From contig NZ_CANLEA010000021.1 of NCBI RefSeq assembly GCF_947489565.1, forward strand, positions 29,320 through 93,319: DNA of 64,000 bases, written 5' to 3'. The notes under the pieces were generated by a model. The model did no database searches. It was given only the letters and a program-made list of their open reading frames with translations, and was not told where the DNA came from. A program made the position numbers and the translations under genes. Of the stretch, positions 18,391 to 26,862 are shown in pieces. Source of the DNA: an uncultured Kordia sp. GTDB taxonomy: Bacteria > Bacteroidota > Bacteroidia > Flavobacteriales > Flavobacteriaceae. Within the stretch, counting starts at the first letter, position 1, and each line of letters begins with the position of its first letter.

Positions 18391-18855
18391 ATGGAATCAA
18401 CTTTAACAAATCATGACAAAAATGTAGCGACAGTTTTACATGTAGCGTCGTTTAGTAAATACTTTTTTCCTTTTGGAAATTTTATACTTCCCGTCATTTT
18501 GTGGTCGATGTATAAAAAGGATGGTGAATACATAGATCATCATGGAAAAGAAGTGATTAACTTTCAATTGAGTCTGTTTTGTTATAAAATCATAGCTACG
18601 ATGTTATGCATTCCATTTTTCTTTGTATTTGGAGTTCGATCTATTAATACTTGGGATATTTTTTGGTTCAATCATATTTCATTCAATGTAGAAGAAGGAA
18701 CTCGTTTTTTTGGATTCTCTGTGATTGGAATTATTTTAGGACTCGTAGCATTATTATTTTTTGCAGTAAACATTACGTATACCATTGTGGCAGCAATGAA
18801 AGCGAATGAAGGTGAACGTTATCGTTATCCATTAACGTATCGATTCATCAAATAA
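18391..18855 (+). CDS. DUF4870 domain-containing membrane protein
   Basis: A 154-residue protein with three or four hydrophobic segments (about 28-45, 68-90, 108-135). It has the family-typical beginning (NHDKNVATVLHVASF, PFGNFILPVILW) and the HHGKEVINFQLS motif near residue 50. DUF4870 proteins (Tic20-like) are small membrane proteins of unknown function. It is the first gene behind a clear promoter and is followed by the PadR, PspC and DUF2807 genes, an arrangement common in flavobacteria. Confidence 0.88.
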   Translation: MESTLTNHDKNVATVLHVASFSKYFFPFGNFILPVILWSMYKKDGEYIDHHGKEVINFQLSLFCYKIIATMLCIPFFFVFGVRSINTWDIFWFNHISFNVEEGTRFFGFSVIGIILGLVALLFFAVNITYTIVAAMKANEGERYRYPLTYRFIK

Positions 18856-18990
18856 AATCATCACACTTCTGCTTAGCTCAGTATAACATCATCAATCATT
18901 ATACTTGGATTTAGCTTAGTGTACAATCAATCATCAATCAATCATCATCAATCAAAAAACGAACAGAATCATTAAAAGACACATGAAAAC

Positions 18991-19335
18991 ATGAAGATAG
19001 AGAACACAAAAGCACAAATGCGTAAAGGCGTGTTGGAGTATTGTATTTTATCCATCTTGAGAGATCAGGATGCGTACGTGGCCGAAATACTTGGAACACT
19101 TAAAGACGCAAAAATGCTTGTCGTAGAAGGCACTATTTATCCGCTACTGACAAGATTAAAAAATGCAGGTTTATTAAGTTACCGCTGGGAAGAATCTACT
19201 TCTGGACCTCCAAGAAAATACTATGGACTTACAGAAACAGGAAGATTATTTCTTAAAGAACTCAATACTACTTGGGACAATTTACAAAAAGCTGTATCAC
19301 TCGTAACACGACAAAAAAATACTAACAATGAATAA
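18991..19335 (+). CDS. PadR family transcriptional regulator
   Basis: A 114-residue winged-helix regulator. Typical PadR motifs are MRKGVLEYCILSIL near 10-23, EGTIYPLLTRLKNAGLL near 46-62 and GPPRKYYGLTETG near 71-83. It overlaps the PspC gene by 8 bases, so it probably controls this envelope-stress-type operon by feedback. The ligand is unknown. Confidence 0.93.
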   Translation: MKIENTKAQMRKGVLEYCILSILRDQDAYVAEILGTLKDAKMLVVEGTIYPLLTRLKNAGLLSYRWEESTSGPPRKYYGLTETGRLFLKELNTTWDNLQKAVSLVTRQKNTNNE

Positions 19336-21076
19336 GACCATAAATATAAATTTAGCAAATATGTTTTTTCATATCGATGAAGATGCATATAACACATTGC
19401 AGCGTTATTTAAACGCCATAAAACGCTCCTTTACAGACTCGCAAGGAAGAGATGAAATTATTACTGATATTGAAGCAAGAGTTGCCGAACTTTTCTCAGA
19501 ACGTCTAAAATCGGACCGACAAGTAGTTGGAATGAAAGAAGTTCAGGAAGTTATTGATATCATGGGACAACCAGAAGATTATTTGGTAGATGACGAAATC
19601 TTTGAAGACGGACCAAAAGCTGGCAATACGAACGCAACAGGAACTTCTGGAGCCACTAGAAAGTTATACAGAGACTATGACAATAAAGCAATTGCAGGTG
19701 TTTGTGCTGGATTGGCACAATACTTTGGTGTAGATTCTTTATGGATCCGTTTGTTAGCAATTATTATTGTATTTGCAGGAGTTGGATCGCCTATACTTGT
19801 GTATTTTATCTTATGGTTTATCATTCCAAAAGCTACCACTACTAGTGAAAAACTAGCAATGGCGGGAAAGCCGGCGAACATCAGCAATATTGAGCAAAAA
19901 ATCAAAGAAGGATTGGATGATGTTCAAGAAACATTAAATGACATCAACTTTGAGCAAGTCGGACAAAAAGCAAAAAGTGGAACATCTTCCTTCTTTGATT
20001 CTATAGGACATATTATTGAAACTTTTTTAAAGATTTTTGGAAAGTTTTTTGGAGTTATTTTCATCATTACAGCCGCTTCTATTTTAATTAGCGTTTTAAT
20101 GTCAGCACTTGGGTTTAGCTTCTTTAATTTTGAAGTTTGGGAAGGAAGAGATTTCTTCTACTACGAAGATTTAGGAGTCTTGAATGAAACTTCACCTTGG
20201 ATATTAGCTCTACTCGCTTTAGTTGCTATTGGAATTCCTGCAATCGTGTTATTCATTTTGGGAATGAAGATTTTAGTGAAAAATTCAAGATCTATTGGAA
20301 CTCCAGCTAAAACAATTTTAATTGTATTGTGGGTTGCTGCTTGTATCGGAATTGCCTATATCGCTTCTAGCGCAGCTTTGCATCAAAATGTAGAAGCTAG
20401 TTTAACTGAAAAAGTGCAATTGCCAATTAGTCAAAATGATACGATTAAAGTAAGAATGGTAAAGAATGAAGATTTTAATGAAAGCTTCCGTAGATACGAT
20501 CATAGTTACAAAGTTGAATATGACGAAAATGGAGATGTTATTCTCTACTCTCAATCTGTAAAACTAATTGTAAGAGCTACTGAAAATGAAAATGCAAGAA
20601 TCAACATTAATAGAAAAGCTAGTGGTGTATCCTTCCAAAAAGCAAAACAACGCGCACAAGGAATTAACTATAATTACCTTTTTGAAGATAATACCTTAAA
20701 GCTTAATGGTTACTTTTTATTTGATGAAGACGATAAATACAATAATCAAGAAGTAGAAGTAATTCTTTATTTACCAGAAGGTGCTATTATTTATCCAGAT
20801 AAGAGTACTAAACCATTCCACTATAATTCTAGACGTTCTGGAGATATTTTACCAAATGGTTCTAAGACAGAAGGATATCATCACCAAGTTGTTGACGATG
20901 AATTACAATGTTTAGATTGTCCGCCATCGGAAACAAAAAAAAGTAAAAAGAGAACAACCAAGAAAAGTGATATTACAATCAACTCTGAAAAGGTAGATAT
21001 TAATATTAAAAATAAAGACAACGATGTAAATGTAAACGTTCCAAAGGATAGCGTTTCAAACAATACAAATAACTAA
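19328..21076 (+). CDS. PspC domain-containing membrane protein
   Basis: A 582-residue protein. An N-terminal helical region (about 1-75, ITDIEARVAELFSERL) precedes the PspC domain at about 115-170 (LYRDYDNKAIAGVCAGLAQ, then a hydrophobic hairpin ending in WFIIPKA). More membrane spans lie near 235-262, 290-318 and 325-350. The C-terminal 200 residues form an extracytoplasmic beta-rich domain, ending in a Lys/Asn-rich tail. PspC proteins anchor membrane-stress responses. The overlap with padR suggests translational coupling. Confidence 0.9.
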   Translation: MNKTININLANMFFHIDEDAYNTLQRYLNAIKRSFTDSQGRDEIITDIEARVAELFSERLKSDRQVVGMKEVQEVIDIMGQPEDYLVDDEIFEDGPKAGNTNATGTSGATRKLYRDYDNKAIAGVCAGLAQYFGVDSLWIRLLAIIIVFAGVGSPILVYFILWFIIPKATTTSEKLAMAGKPANISNIEQKIKEGLDDVQETLNDINFEQVGQKAKSGTSSFFDSIGHIIETFLKIFGKFFGVIFIITAASILISVLMSALGFSFFNFEVWEGRDFFYYEDLGVLNETSPWILALLALVAIGIPAIVLFILGMKILVKNSRSIGTPAKTILIVLWVAACIGIAYIASSAALHQNVEASLTEKVQLPISQNDTIKVRMVKNEDFNESFRRYDHSYKVEYDENGDVILYSQSVKLIVRATENENARININRKASGVSFQKAKQRAQGINYNYLFEDNTLKLNGYFLFDEDDKYNNQEVEVILYLPEGAIIYPDKSTKPFHYNSRRSGDILPNGSKTEGYHHQVVDDELQCLDCPPSETKKSKKRTTKKSDITINSEKVDINIKNKDNDVNVNVPKDSVSNNTNN

Positions 21077-21133
21077 AATCAATCAAAATACCTCAGCTTC
21101 ACTCAGTATGAAACATATTGAGTATTGTTGAAA

Positions 21134-21168
<35 letters not shown>

Positions 21169-21368
21169 TGAGCAGTTCACAATCCATATCAATACTATCG
21201 AAACTAGTTGACACCATTAGTTTTGATAGTTGGATTGTTTGTTAGGAATTTTAAACAACAAAACATCATCAATCATCACTTCGACTCCGCGTTCAGTGTG
21301 AAAAAGACATGTCACATTGAGCGAAGTGGAAATGAAGAACAAAACATCAACAAAAAACACTAACTATT

Positions 21369-22106
21369 ATGATCACAATAGCACGAATTATCGCCATTGC
21401 AATTTTGAGTCTACTGATGACTTCCTGCGACTTTAATTTTAGTTCAGGTATTGCTGGTAACCGTAACGTGGTTACCGAAGAAAGAGACGTAGATCAGCGC
21501 TTTACTATTATCAAAGCTTCTGAAGGATTGGACGTGTATATTACACAGTCTGAAACAGCTTCTATTGAAGTAGAAGCAGATGAAAATATTATTGGATTAA
21601 TTGCTACCGATATTAATAATGGTACGCTTAGAATTCATACAGAAAAAAATATTGGACGCTGCAAAGCTAAAAAAGTACATGTAAGCGTACCCAATATTGA
21701 AAAAATTGTAGGGACAAGTGGTTCAGACGTATATGGAACGAACACTATTGTCACAGAAGATCTTGAAGTAAAAAGCAATAGTGGAGCAGATGTAAATCTT
21801 GAAGTAGAAGCAGAATATGTAACTTGCTCTAGTTCTAGCGGTGCTGATATTAAAATTTCAGGAACTGCAGATTCATTGGAAGCAAGTGCCAGTAGCGGAA
21901 GCGATATTCATGCAAAAGAATTGACTGTGAAAGACTGCAATGCTTCTGTAAGTAGCGGCGCTGATATTACCGTATATGTTACTGAGAAATTAACAGCAAA
22001 TAGTTCTAGTGGCGGCGATATTAGTTATTATGGAAATCCAGAATCGGTTACAAAAAACAAATCTGTAGCTGGTGGTATTCATCAAAAAACAAATAACCAT
22101 CGCTAG
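21369..22106 (+). CDS. DUF2807 (head GIN domain) lipoprotein
   Basis: A 245-residue protein with a lipoprotein signal (LLMTSC, Cys near residue 19) and a right-handed beta-helix made of DUF2807 repeats. These contain recurring SSGADI, SGSDI and SSGGDI turns between 115 and 225. The family is exported to the envelope and is common downstream of PspC genes in Bacteroidota. A repeat-rich gap of 292 bases separates it from the PspC gene; it may be on the same unit. Confidence 0.9.
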   Translation: MITIARIIAIAILSLLMTSCDFNFSSGIAGNRNVVTEERDVDQRFTIIKASEGLDVYITQSETASIEVEADENIIGLIATDINNGTLRIHTEKNIGRCKAKKVHVSVPNIEKIVGTSGSDVYGTNTIVTEDLEVKSNSGADVNLEVEAEYVTCSSSSGADIKISGTADSLEASASSGSDIHAKELTVKDCNASVSSGADITVYVTEKLTANSSSGGDISYYGNPESVTKNKSVAGGIHQKTNNHR

Positions 22107-22141
22107 TATATAATATCACATCAACCAAACCCTGCCTAACC

Positions 22142-22177
22142 AAAAAACCGCGCTAAATTATTTAACGCGGTTTTTTA
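22142..22177. terminator. Bidirectional terminator between the DUF2807 gene and trxB
   Basis: AAAAAACCGCG and CGCGGTTTTTT flank a TAAATTATTTAA centre that can extend the stem. It serves the converging genes on both sides. Confidence 0.92.
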
Positions 22178-22232
22178 TTTTTTATATTTTTATTGATCAA
22201 TCTTCAAAGTAGAAAATTATCAAATTGAATTT

Positions 22233-23204
22233 TTACGCTTCTACAACATCTTCTACAGATGCTAAATAACGTTCTGCATCCAATGCTGCCATACAACCTG
22301 TACCTGCAGCAGTAATTGCTTGACGGTATTCTTTATCTTGAACATCTCCAGCAGCAAATACACCTGGAATGTTTGTTTTAGTTGACTTTGCTCCCGTGAT
22401 TAAATATCCAGTATCATCCATGTCTAAAATTCCTTTAAACATATCTGTATTTGGTTTATGTCCAATCGCAATAAAAACTCCTGTTACAGGAATTTCGTGT
22501 TTTTCTTTCGTTTGATTGTTTACCACACGAACACCTTCTACCACCATATTACCTAATACTTCATCTAATTCTGTATTGTATAATACTTCTAAGTTTTCAG
22601 TAGCATTTACGCGGTGTTGCATTGCTTTACTAGCACGCATTTCATCTCTACGAACCAACATGGTTACTTTTTTACAAAGTTTTGCTAAGTATGTAGCTTC
22701 TTCTGCAGCAGTATCTCCACCACCAACAACAATTACATCTTGTCCTTTATAGAAAAATCCGTCACAAGTAGCACACGCAGAAACGCCACCACCTTTTAAA
22801 CGTTCTTCACTTTCCAAGCCTAAATACTTGGCAGAAGCTCCAGTTGAGATGATTACCGTTTTGGCTAAAAATGGTTTCTCCTCTGCTCCATCACTTATGT
22901 ATACTGTATGAACTCCTCCTACTTCCGTAGAAAAATCAACCTTTGTAGCAATTCCAAAACGCACATCAGTACCAAAGCGAGTTGCTTGGTTTTTTAAATC
23001 TTCCATCATGGCAGTTCCATCTGTACCATTTGGATATCCTGGAAAGTTATCTACTTCTGTTGTCGTGGTTAACTGTCCTCCAGGCTCCATTCCTGTGTAC
23101 ATTACTGGTTTCATGTCTGCTCTTGCTGCATAAATTGCGGCTGTATAACCTGCAGGTCCACTTCCTATGATTAAGCAATCTAATGCTGTATTTGTGTCTG
23201 ACAT
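22233..23204 (-). CDS. trxB: Thioredoxin-disulfide reductase
   Basis: A 323-residue flavoprotein of the low-molecular-weight type. The FAD-binding GSGPAG is at 14-19, the redox-active CATC is at residues 144-147 in SACATCDGFF, and the NADPH-binding GGGDTAAEEA is near 166-175. The C-terminal GVFAAGDVQD segment is present. The enzyme uses NADPH to reduce thioredoxin in the cytoplasm. It stands as a single gene. Confidence 0.97.
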   Translation of the reverse strand: MSDTNTALDCLIIGSGPAGYTAAIYAARADMKPVMYTGMEPGGQLTTTTEVDNFPGYPNGTDGTAMMEDLKNQATRFGTDVRFGIATKVDFSTEVGGVHTVYISDGAEEKPFLAKTVIISTGASAKYLGLESEERLKGGGVSACATCDGFFYKGQDVIVVGGGDTAAEEATYLAKLCKKVTMLVRRDEMRASKAMQHRVNATENLEVLYNTELDEVLGNMVVEGVRVVNNQTKEKHEIPVTGVFIAIGHKPNTDMFKGILDMDDTGYLITGAKSTKTNIPGVFAAGDVQDKEYRQAITAAGTGCMAALDAERYLASVEDVVEA

Positions 23205-23236
23205 ATTCTTTTTTCTAAATATTAAACGCTTTTTAA

Positions 23237-23244
23237 CAAAAGTA
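23237..23244 (-). promoter_or_regulatory. Candidate -7 promoter element of trxB
   Basis: On the minus strand TACTTTTG matches TAnnTTTG and lies 33 bases before the trxB ATG. A good -33 element was not found. Confidence 0.4.
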
Positions 23245-23320
23245 GTTTTTTCTGTGAATTCCTTACATAAAATTTATCAACAATATTCGTTAAGTGTTTG
23301 ATATCTTTTTTCAAGCTCAT

Positions 23321-23357
23321 AAAAAAAGCAACAATGCCTTGTAAACATTATTGCTTT
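23321..23357 (-). terminator. Hairpin after the broken lipoprotein gene
   Basis: On the minus strand AGCAATAATG and CATTGTTGCT pair with one mismatch around the loop TTTACAAGG and are followed by a T-run. Confidence 0.65.
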
Positions 23358-23439
23358 GTAGTTTCTAATATGTATTTCTTCTTTATAAAACCTTTAATTG
23401 CTTATACATACAAACAATCGTAAGACTCTTTTAAAGAGG

Positions 23440-23893
23440 TTATCTTTCAAAGTTTAGTACATATTGGTAAATACCATCTGTAAGCGGGATTTCTGTCTGA
23501 TCTATGGTTAATGTATTATCTGGATTAAGCGTCATGATTCCTATTTCAGCTTGACCAAATTGATCATTTTCTACGACTAAATATGCATTCCCATTAAATT
23601 CAAAAATTAAGTATGAATATATCCCAGAATACATTCTTCCTGAAGGTTTTGGACTAAAATCTGTAGTTTCTATGGCATTGTTTTCAACAGTTAGTGTACC
23701 ATTGTCAAAAGTATAGGTTACTAAAACCTCATTATATATAGGTTTCATCTCCTACTATATCAGATCTTTTAAGGTTCCAAGATCCGCTTAATGTACTGTC
23801 ATCTATTACTAAAGGAGTAACATCATCATCATTGTTACAACTCGCAGTAATAATCAACAATAATACTGGTAATATTATGTTTCTAATTTTCAT
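23440..23893 (-). pseudogene. Lipocalin-like lipoprotein gene broken by a frameshift
   Basis: Two overlapping frames make one protein. The first starts at the ATG complementary to 23891-23893 and has a lipoprotein signal (LLLIITASC). It then reads SGSWNLKRSDIVGDE, the start of a lipocalin-like domain, and stops at 23732. The second frame (23748-23440, 102 residues) continues with VTYTFDNGTLTVENN and a beta-rich domain without signal or plausible ribosome site. The join lies near 23740-23755. Family members read through this point in one frame. It is either a recent one-base indel or a sequencing error; programmed frameshifting is unlikely, since no slippery run was seen. Confidence 0.7.
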
Positions 23894-24338
23894 TTTGGTA
23901 TGGTTTTAATGTTTATAAAAGTATTAAATGAGCAATATATAAAAAAGCAATAGCCTGTAAAAAACACAGTCATCGTCGGAAGAAATAATCTTCTAAACAT
24001 GAATGACTTAGGTTCGCCTTAATTTATCTAGCTGGACAATATAGTTTATAGCTAGTATAATACAATCCTCCTAAAAGCTGACCTTTATGTTCTAAACTTG
24101 AAATTGACCTCTTATTCAAGCTTAACGATTTAAGATTTTTTTCTTCATAATAATTCTAATTTTAATATTAAACATAAATATCTAAAAAGAAGTATTAAGT
24201 CACAATACAAACTACAAAAGCGCAGGTGAAAATTTCAAAAGTGAAGTACTAAATTTCAAATTTAAGAATCAAACCATTCAGAACATATGAGTCAATGGAA
24301 AATTAAAAGTTTTGAAAAGAAGTTTTGAGTGTTGGCGT
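23894..24338. other. Intergenic gap without recognised features
   Basis: About 445 bases between two minus-strand units. No frame, RNA or repeat of note was found. Confidence 0.5.
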
Positions 24339-24375
24339 AAAAAAAGCAATAACCTATAAAATACGTTATTGCTCT
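24339..24375 (-). terminator. Rho-independent terminator of the three-gene operon
   Basis: On the minus strand AGCAATAAC and GTTATTGCT pair around an AT-rich loop and are followed by a run of T. It lies about 30 bases past the last gene. Confidence 0.85.
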
Positions 24376-24402
24376 ATTTTGTGTATTTAATTTTTGTGCT
24401 GT

Positions 24403-24672
24403 TTACACAATTTTATTTGCCAAACTCACTAAGAAATTTACGCCATTGTCTATATTAGAAATTGCATCTGCTTTTGAAGAGTTTGAAGCAGCTGCATCAT
24501 TAATTTCTTTTAATACTTTAATTGCATTTCCATTGGTAATATTGCTTTCTTTAATGAATTGATCAACTTCTGAAATACTCATTTGCGTCAAACTTGCAAT
24601 GGTAGTTTGAAACTGAGCATCTGTTTGTGCTGCAGCCTGATTTGCTAGGCTATTCCAATCTATATCACTCAT
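24403..24672 (-). CDS. Small hypothetical protein of an uncharacterised operon
   Basis: An 89-residue soluble protein rich in Asn, Ala, Ser and Gln, predicted helical, with no Cys and no signal peptide. No family is recognised. It is the last of three minus-strand genes, 12 bases after the lipoprotein gene, and is closed by a terminator. It may be a cytoplasmic partner of the other two; this is context only. Confidence 0.65.
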   Translation of the reverse strand: MSDIDWNSLANQAAAQTDAQFQTTIASLTQMSISEVDQFIKESNITNGNAIKVLKEINDAAASNSSKADAISNIDNGVNFLVSLANKIV

Positions 24673-24684
24673 ATGTTTTCTATT

Positions 24685-25287
24685 TTAATTGTTTCCTTTA
24701 ATTGCTGATTCTATGTTGAGAAGTTTGTTAAATCCATTTCCAGTTTTAACCAATAAACTGTCTAAATGCCTTTGAATTTTCCCTACATCAAAATTAGTTT
24801 TCGTTAAACTCTGAATTTGCGTCAATGTATTGGCTTCAGTTTGTTTCAACTTTACCGCAGAACTGATTAAATTTTGTAAGGTAGCGCTCGCCTGTTGATA
24901 GCTTGCAAAGTTTGTATTGAGCGAAGTAACCATTTGCTCACGTTGTGTATCGAGTAAATTATGAAGCGAATCGCGTTTTCTATTAATGACTGGCATGACA
25001 CTTTTTAAGATATTTGCCAATTCTGAATTCACATCTACGCCAGCAGGTATTTTTGATTGTAAATTTTTAACGAATGACGGAATGTATTGATTATTCATGA
25101 AAGCATCTACCTTTCCTTTTCGCTCTTCAAATAATTTATTGACTAATGCTATGTTTAATTGGTGCATTGAATTGGCTTCTGCAATTACTTCTTGTGATAA
25201 AGTAGCCGTAGATGCTGGAATGGAAGCACAAGCGTTGATACTTATAACCACAAAGGCAATCGCTATACTGCGGATAAAAAATTTCAT
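24685..25287 (-). CDS. Helical lipoprotein of an uncharacterised operon
   Basis: A 200-residue protein with a lipoprotein signal (SINAC, Cys near residue 19). The remainder is almost fully alpha-helical with heptad-like spacing, notably near 45-65 and 90-180. No catalytic motif is seen. It lies between a membrane-protein gene (35 bases upstream) and an 89-residue gene. A structural or scaffolding role in the periplasm is inference. Confidence 0.65.
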   Translation of the reverse strand: MKFFIRSIAIAFVVISINACASIPASTATLSQEVIAEANSMHQLNIALVNKLFEERKGKVDAFMNNQYIPSFVKNLQSKIPAGVDVNSELANILKSVMPVINRKRDSLHNLLDTQREQMVTSLNTNFASYQQASATLQNLISSAVKLKQTEANTLTQIQSLTKTNFDVGKIQRHLDSLLVKTGNGFNKLLNIESAIKGNN

Positions 25288-25322
25288 GAGTTCTTTATTT
25301 AATAGGGTTGGTTTTTAGTTTT

Positions 25323-26129
25323 TTATTGAAAGATGGATTTTATTTTATTGATAATTCCTTGAAGAATACTAAAAATAGCATCCGAAGAAAATCCACCAAT
25401 AAGCGCTAAAACTGCATTGTTAAAAATACTTAGCTCTTGATTCACATTATAAGAAGAAACAATTTCTGAAAGAATCAATCCTGAAATAATTCCCAATATG
25501 ATTAATGCGGTATAATAAATAGTTTGTTCGGGTAGTAATGTAGCATTCTTTATGCCTTCGCTAATACTTCTTAGGAGGTAAAACATCACTCCTAATCCCG
25601 AAATTGCACAAAGAAATAGGATATTTAGCAATAACGATTTTCCGCTATTACTTAAAATTCCTTTAGATAACGACAAGGTATTTACCTCATCTGACAAGGA
25701 AGTTCCAATAAACAAAATTAAGAATATAATCGCCAGAATGATTAAGTTTCTGATGATTGGCAATTTTGTTAATAAACTTTTTTTGGTGTTATCTTTTGAA
25801 ACGACATCGAGATACGCAATAGATTTCGGTGTTGCTGGTGCAACATTTTTCACAAGAATATTATGTGCATTTATCAAATCGCTTATTTTATCACTTTCTA
25901 TTAAAGAGTTGACATCTGTATTGATCGTTTTGCCACTATTCATTGCATACAAAAGCATGTTTTCTAGCTCTTGTTTGAATTGAATCATCGTATCATCTGA
26001 CACACCTTTGGAGATTCCTTTTGGCGGTTCATTTGCCGTTTCATTTGTACTCGCAGTGGTCGTAGTACTTGATTTAGATTTAGAAGAACCTGTTGGCGTA
26101 AACGTTGGTGTTGGGTTTGAAGTAGCCAT
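25323..26129 (-). CDS. Four-span membrane protein of an uncharacterised operon
   Basis: A 268-residue protein. The N-terminal 50 residues are Ser/Thr/Pro-rich and probably disordered, followed by a helical part (about 55-120). Four hydrophobic segments follow near 130-148, 165-185, 203-222 and 232-255. The start is the ATG at 26129 (MATSNPTP); the 25 upstream residues of the longer frame do not fit. The family is not recognised. It is the first gene of a three-gene unit, and its upstream region carries an 8-bp tandem repeat. Confidence 0.65.
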   Translation of the reverse strand: MATSNPTPTFTPTGSSKSKSSTTTTASTNETANEPPKGISKGVSDDTMIQFKQELENMLLYAMNSGKTINTDVNSLIESDKISDLINAHNILVKNVAPATPKSIAYLDVVSKDNTKKSLLTKLPIIRNLIILAIIFLILFIGTSLSDEVNTLSLSKGILSNSGKSLLLNILFLCAISGLGVMFYLLRSISEGIKNATLLPEQTIYYTALIILGIISGLILSEIVSSYNVNQELSIFNNAVLALIGGFSSDAIFSILQGIINKIKSIFQ

Positions 26130-26300
26130 ATGATTAATAATTTTGGTCAGTTCTTCAAACTTACAATTTAAAATGCGTATTTGAAAACTTATACAAATAC
26201 GCATTTAAAAATCAAGGGTTTATACGTAGCTTTTTGGTTGGTGGTTGGTTTTTTGTTTCAAAGCATGTATTCTTAAACTTATAAACTCCTATGCTTTAAA

Positions 26301-26324
26301 TTTGTTGATTTGTTGATTTGTTGA
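26301..26324. repeat. Three copies of the TTTGTTGA repeat
   Basis: Three perfect copies of TTTGTTGA, the same unit that is repeated seven times at 32441-32503. Both arrays lie upstream of minus-strand gene starts. Confidence 0.85.
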
Positions 26325-26425
26325 TTTGTCTGTTTGTTTGCTTGTTTATGCTGAGATTGTCGAAGTATTGGTTGGTTTGTCTTTGCGAGCGTTTTGAAAA
26401 ACGTGTAGCAACTTATTTCTAACAA

Positions 26426-26860
26426 GCAGATTACGCCATCGCAAACTTCTCGTCATGAAGTATCGAAACGCAACTTTTACATTTAAAATTTAGCATTTTA
26501 CATTTATAATTTCTAAGTACTTCTCGATACAATTTTTCTTCATTTCATTTTGAAAAATCACTCGAAGTGACGTTTGGTATTATAGAAGCAGATCACTTCG
26601 TCGCAAACTTCTAGTCATGAAATATCGAAACGCAACTTTTACATTTAAAATTTAGCATTTTACATTTAACATTTCATAGTACTTCTCGATACAATTTTTC
26701 TTCATTTCATTTTGAAAAATCACTCGAAGTGACGTTTGGTATTATATTAACAGATTACTTCGTCGCAACTCCTCGTAATGACGTATCGAAACGCAACTTT
26801 TACATTTAAAATTTAGCATTTTACATTTATAATTCAACATCCAACATTTATAATTCCAAA
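26426..26860. repeat. Tandem array of a 161-162 bp intergenic repeat
   Basis: Two full copies and part of a third; the landmark TATCGAAACGCAACTTTTAC starts at 26461, 26623 and 26784. Each unit contains ACTTCTCGATACAATTTTTC and ATCACTCGAAGTGACGTTTGG, also found near 32520-32645 and 63817-63869. There is no coding frame. The array fills the gap before the export-permease gene. Confidence 0.85.
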
Positions 26861-26862
26861 AA

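Noticed and set aside
26426..26860. CRISPR array
   Set aside because: Units are about 162 bases long with no short repeat/spacer structure, and there are no cas genes.
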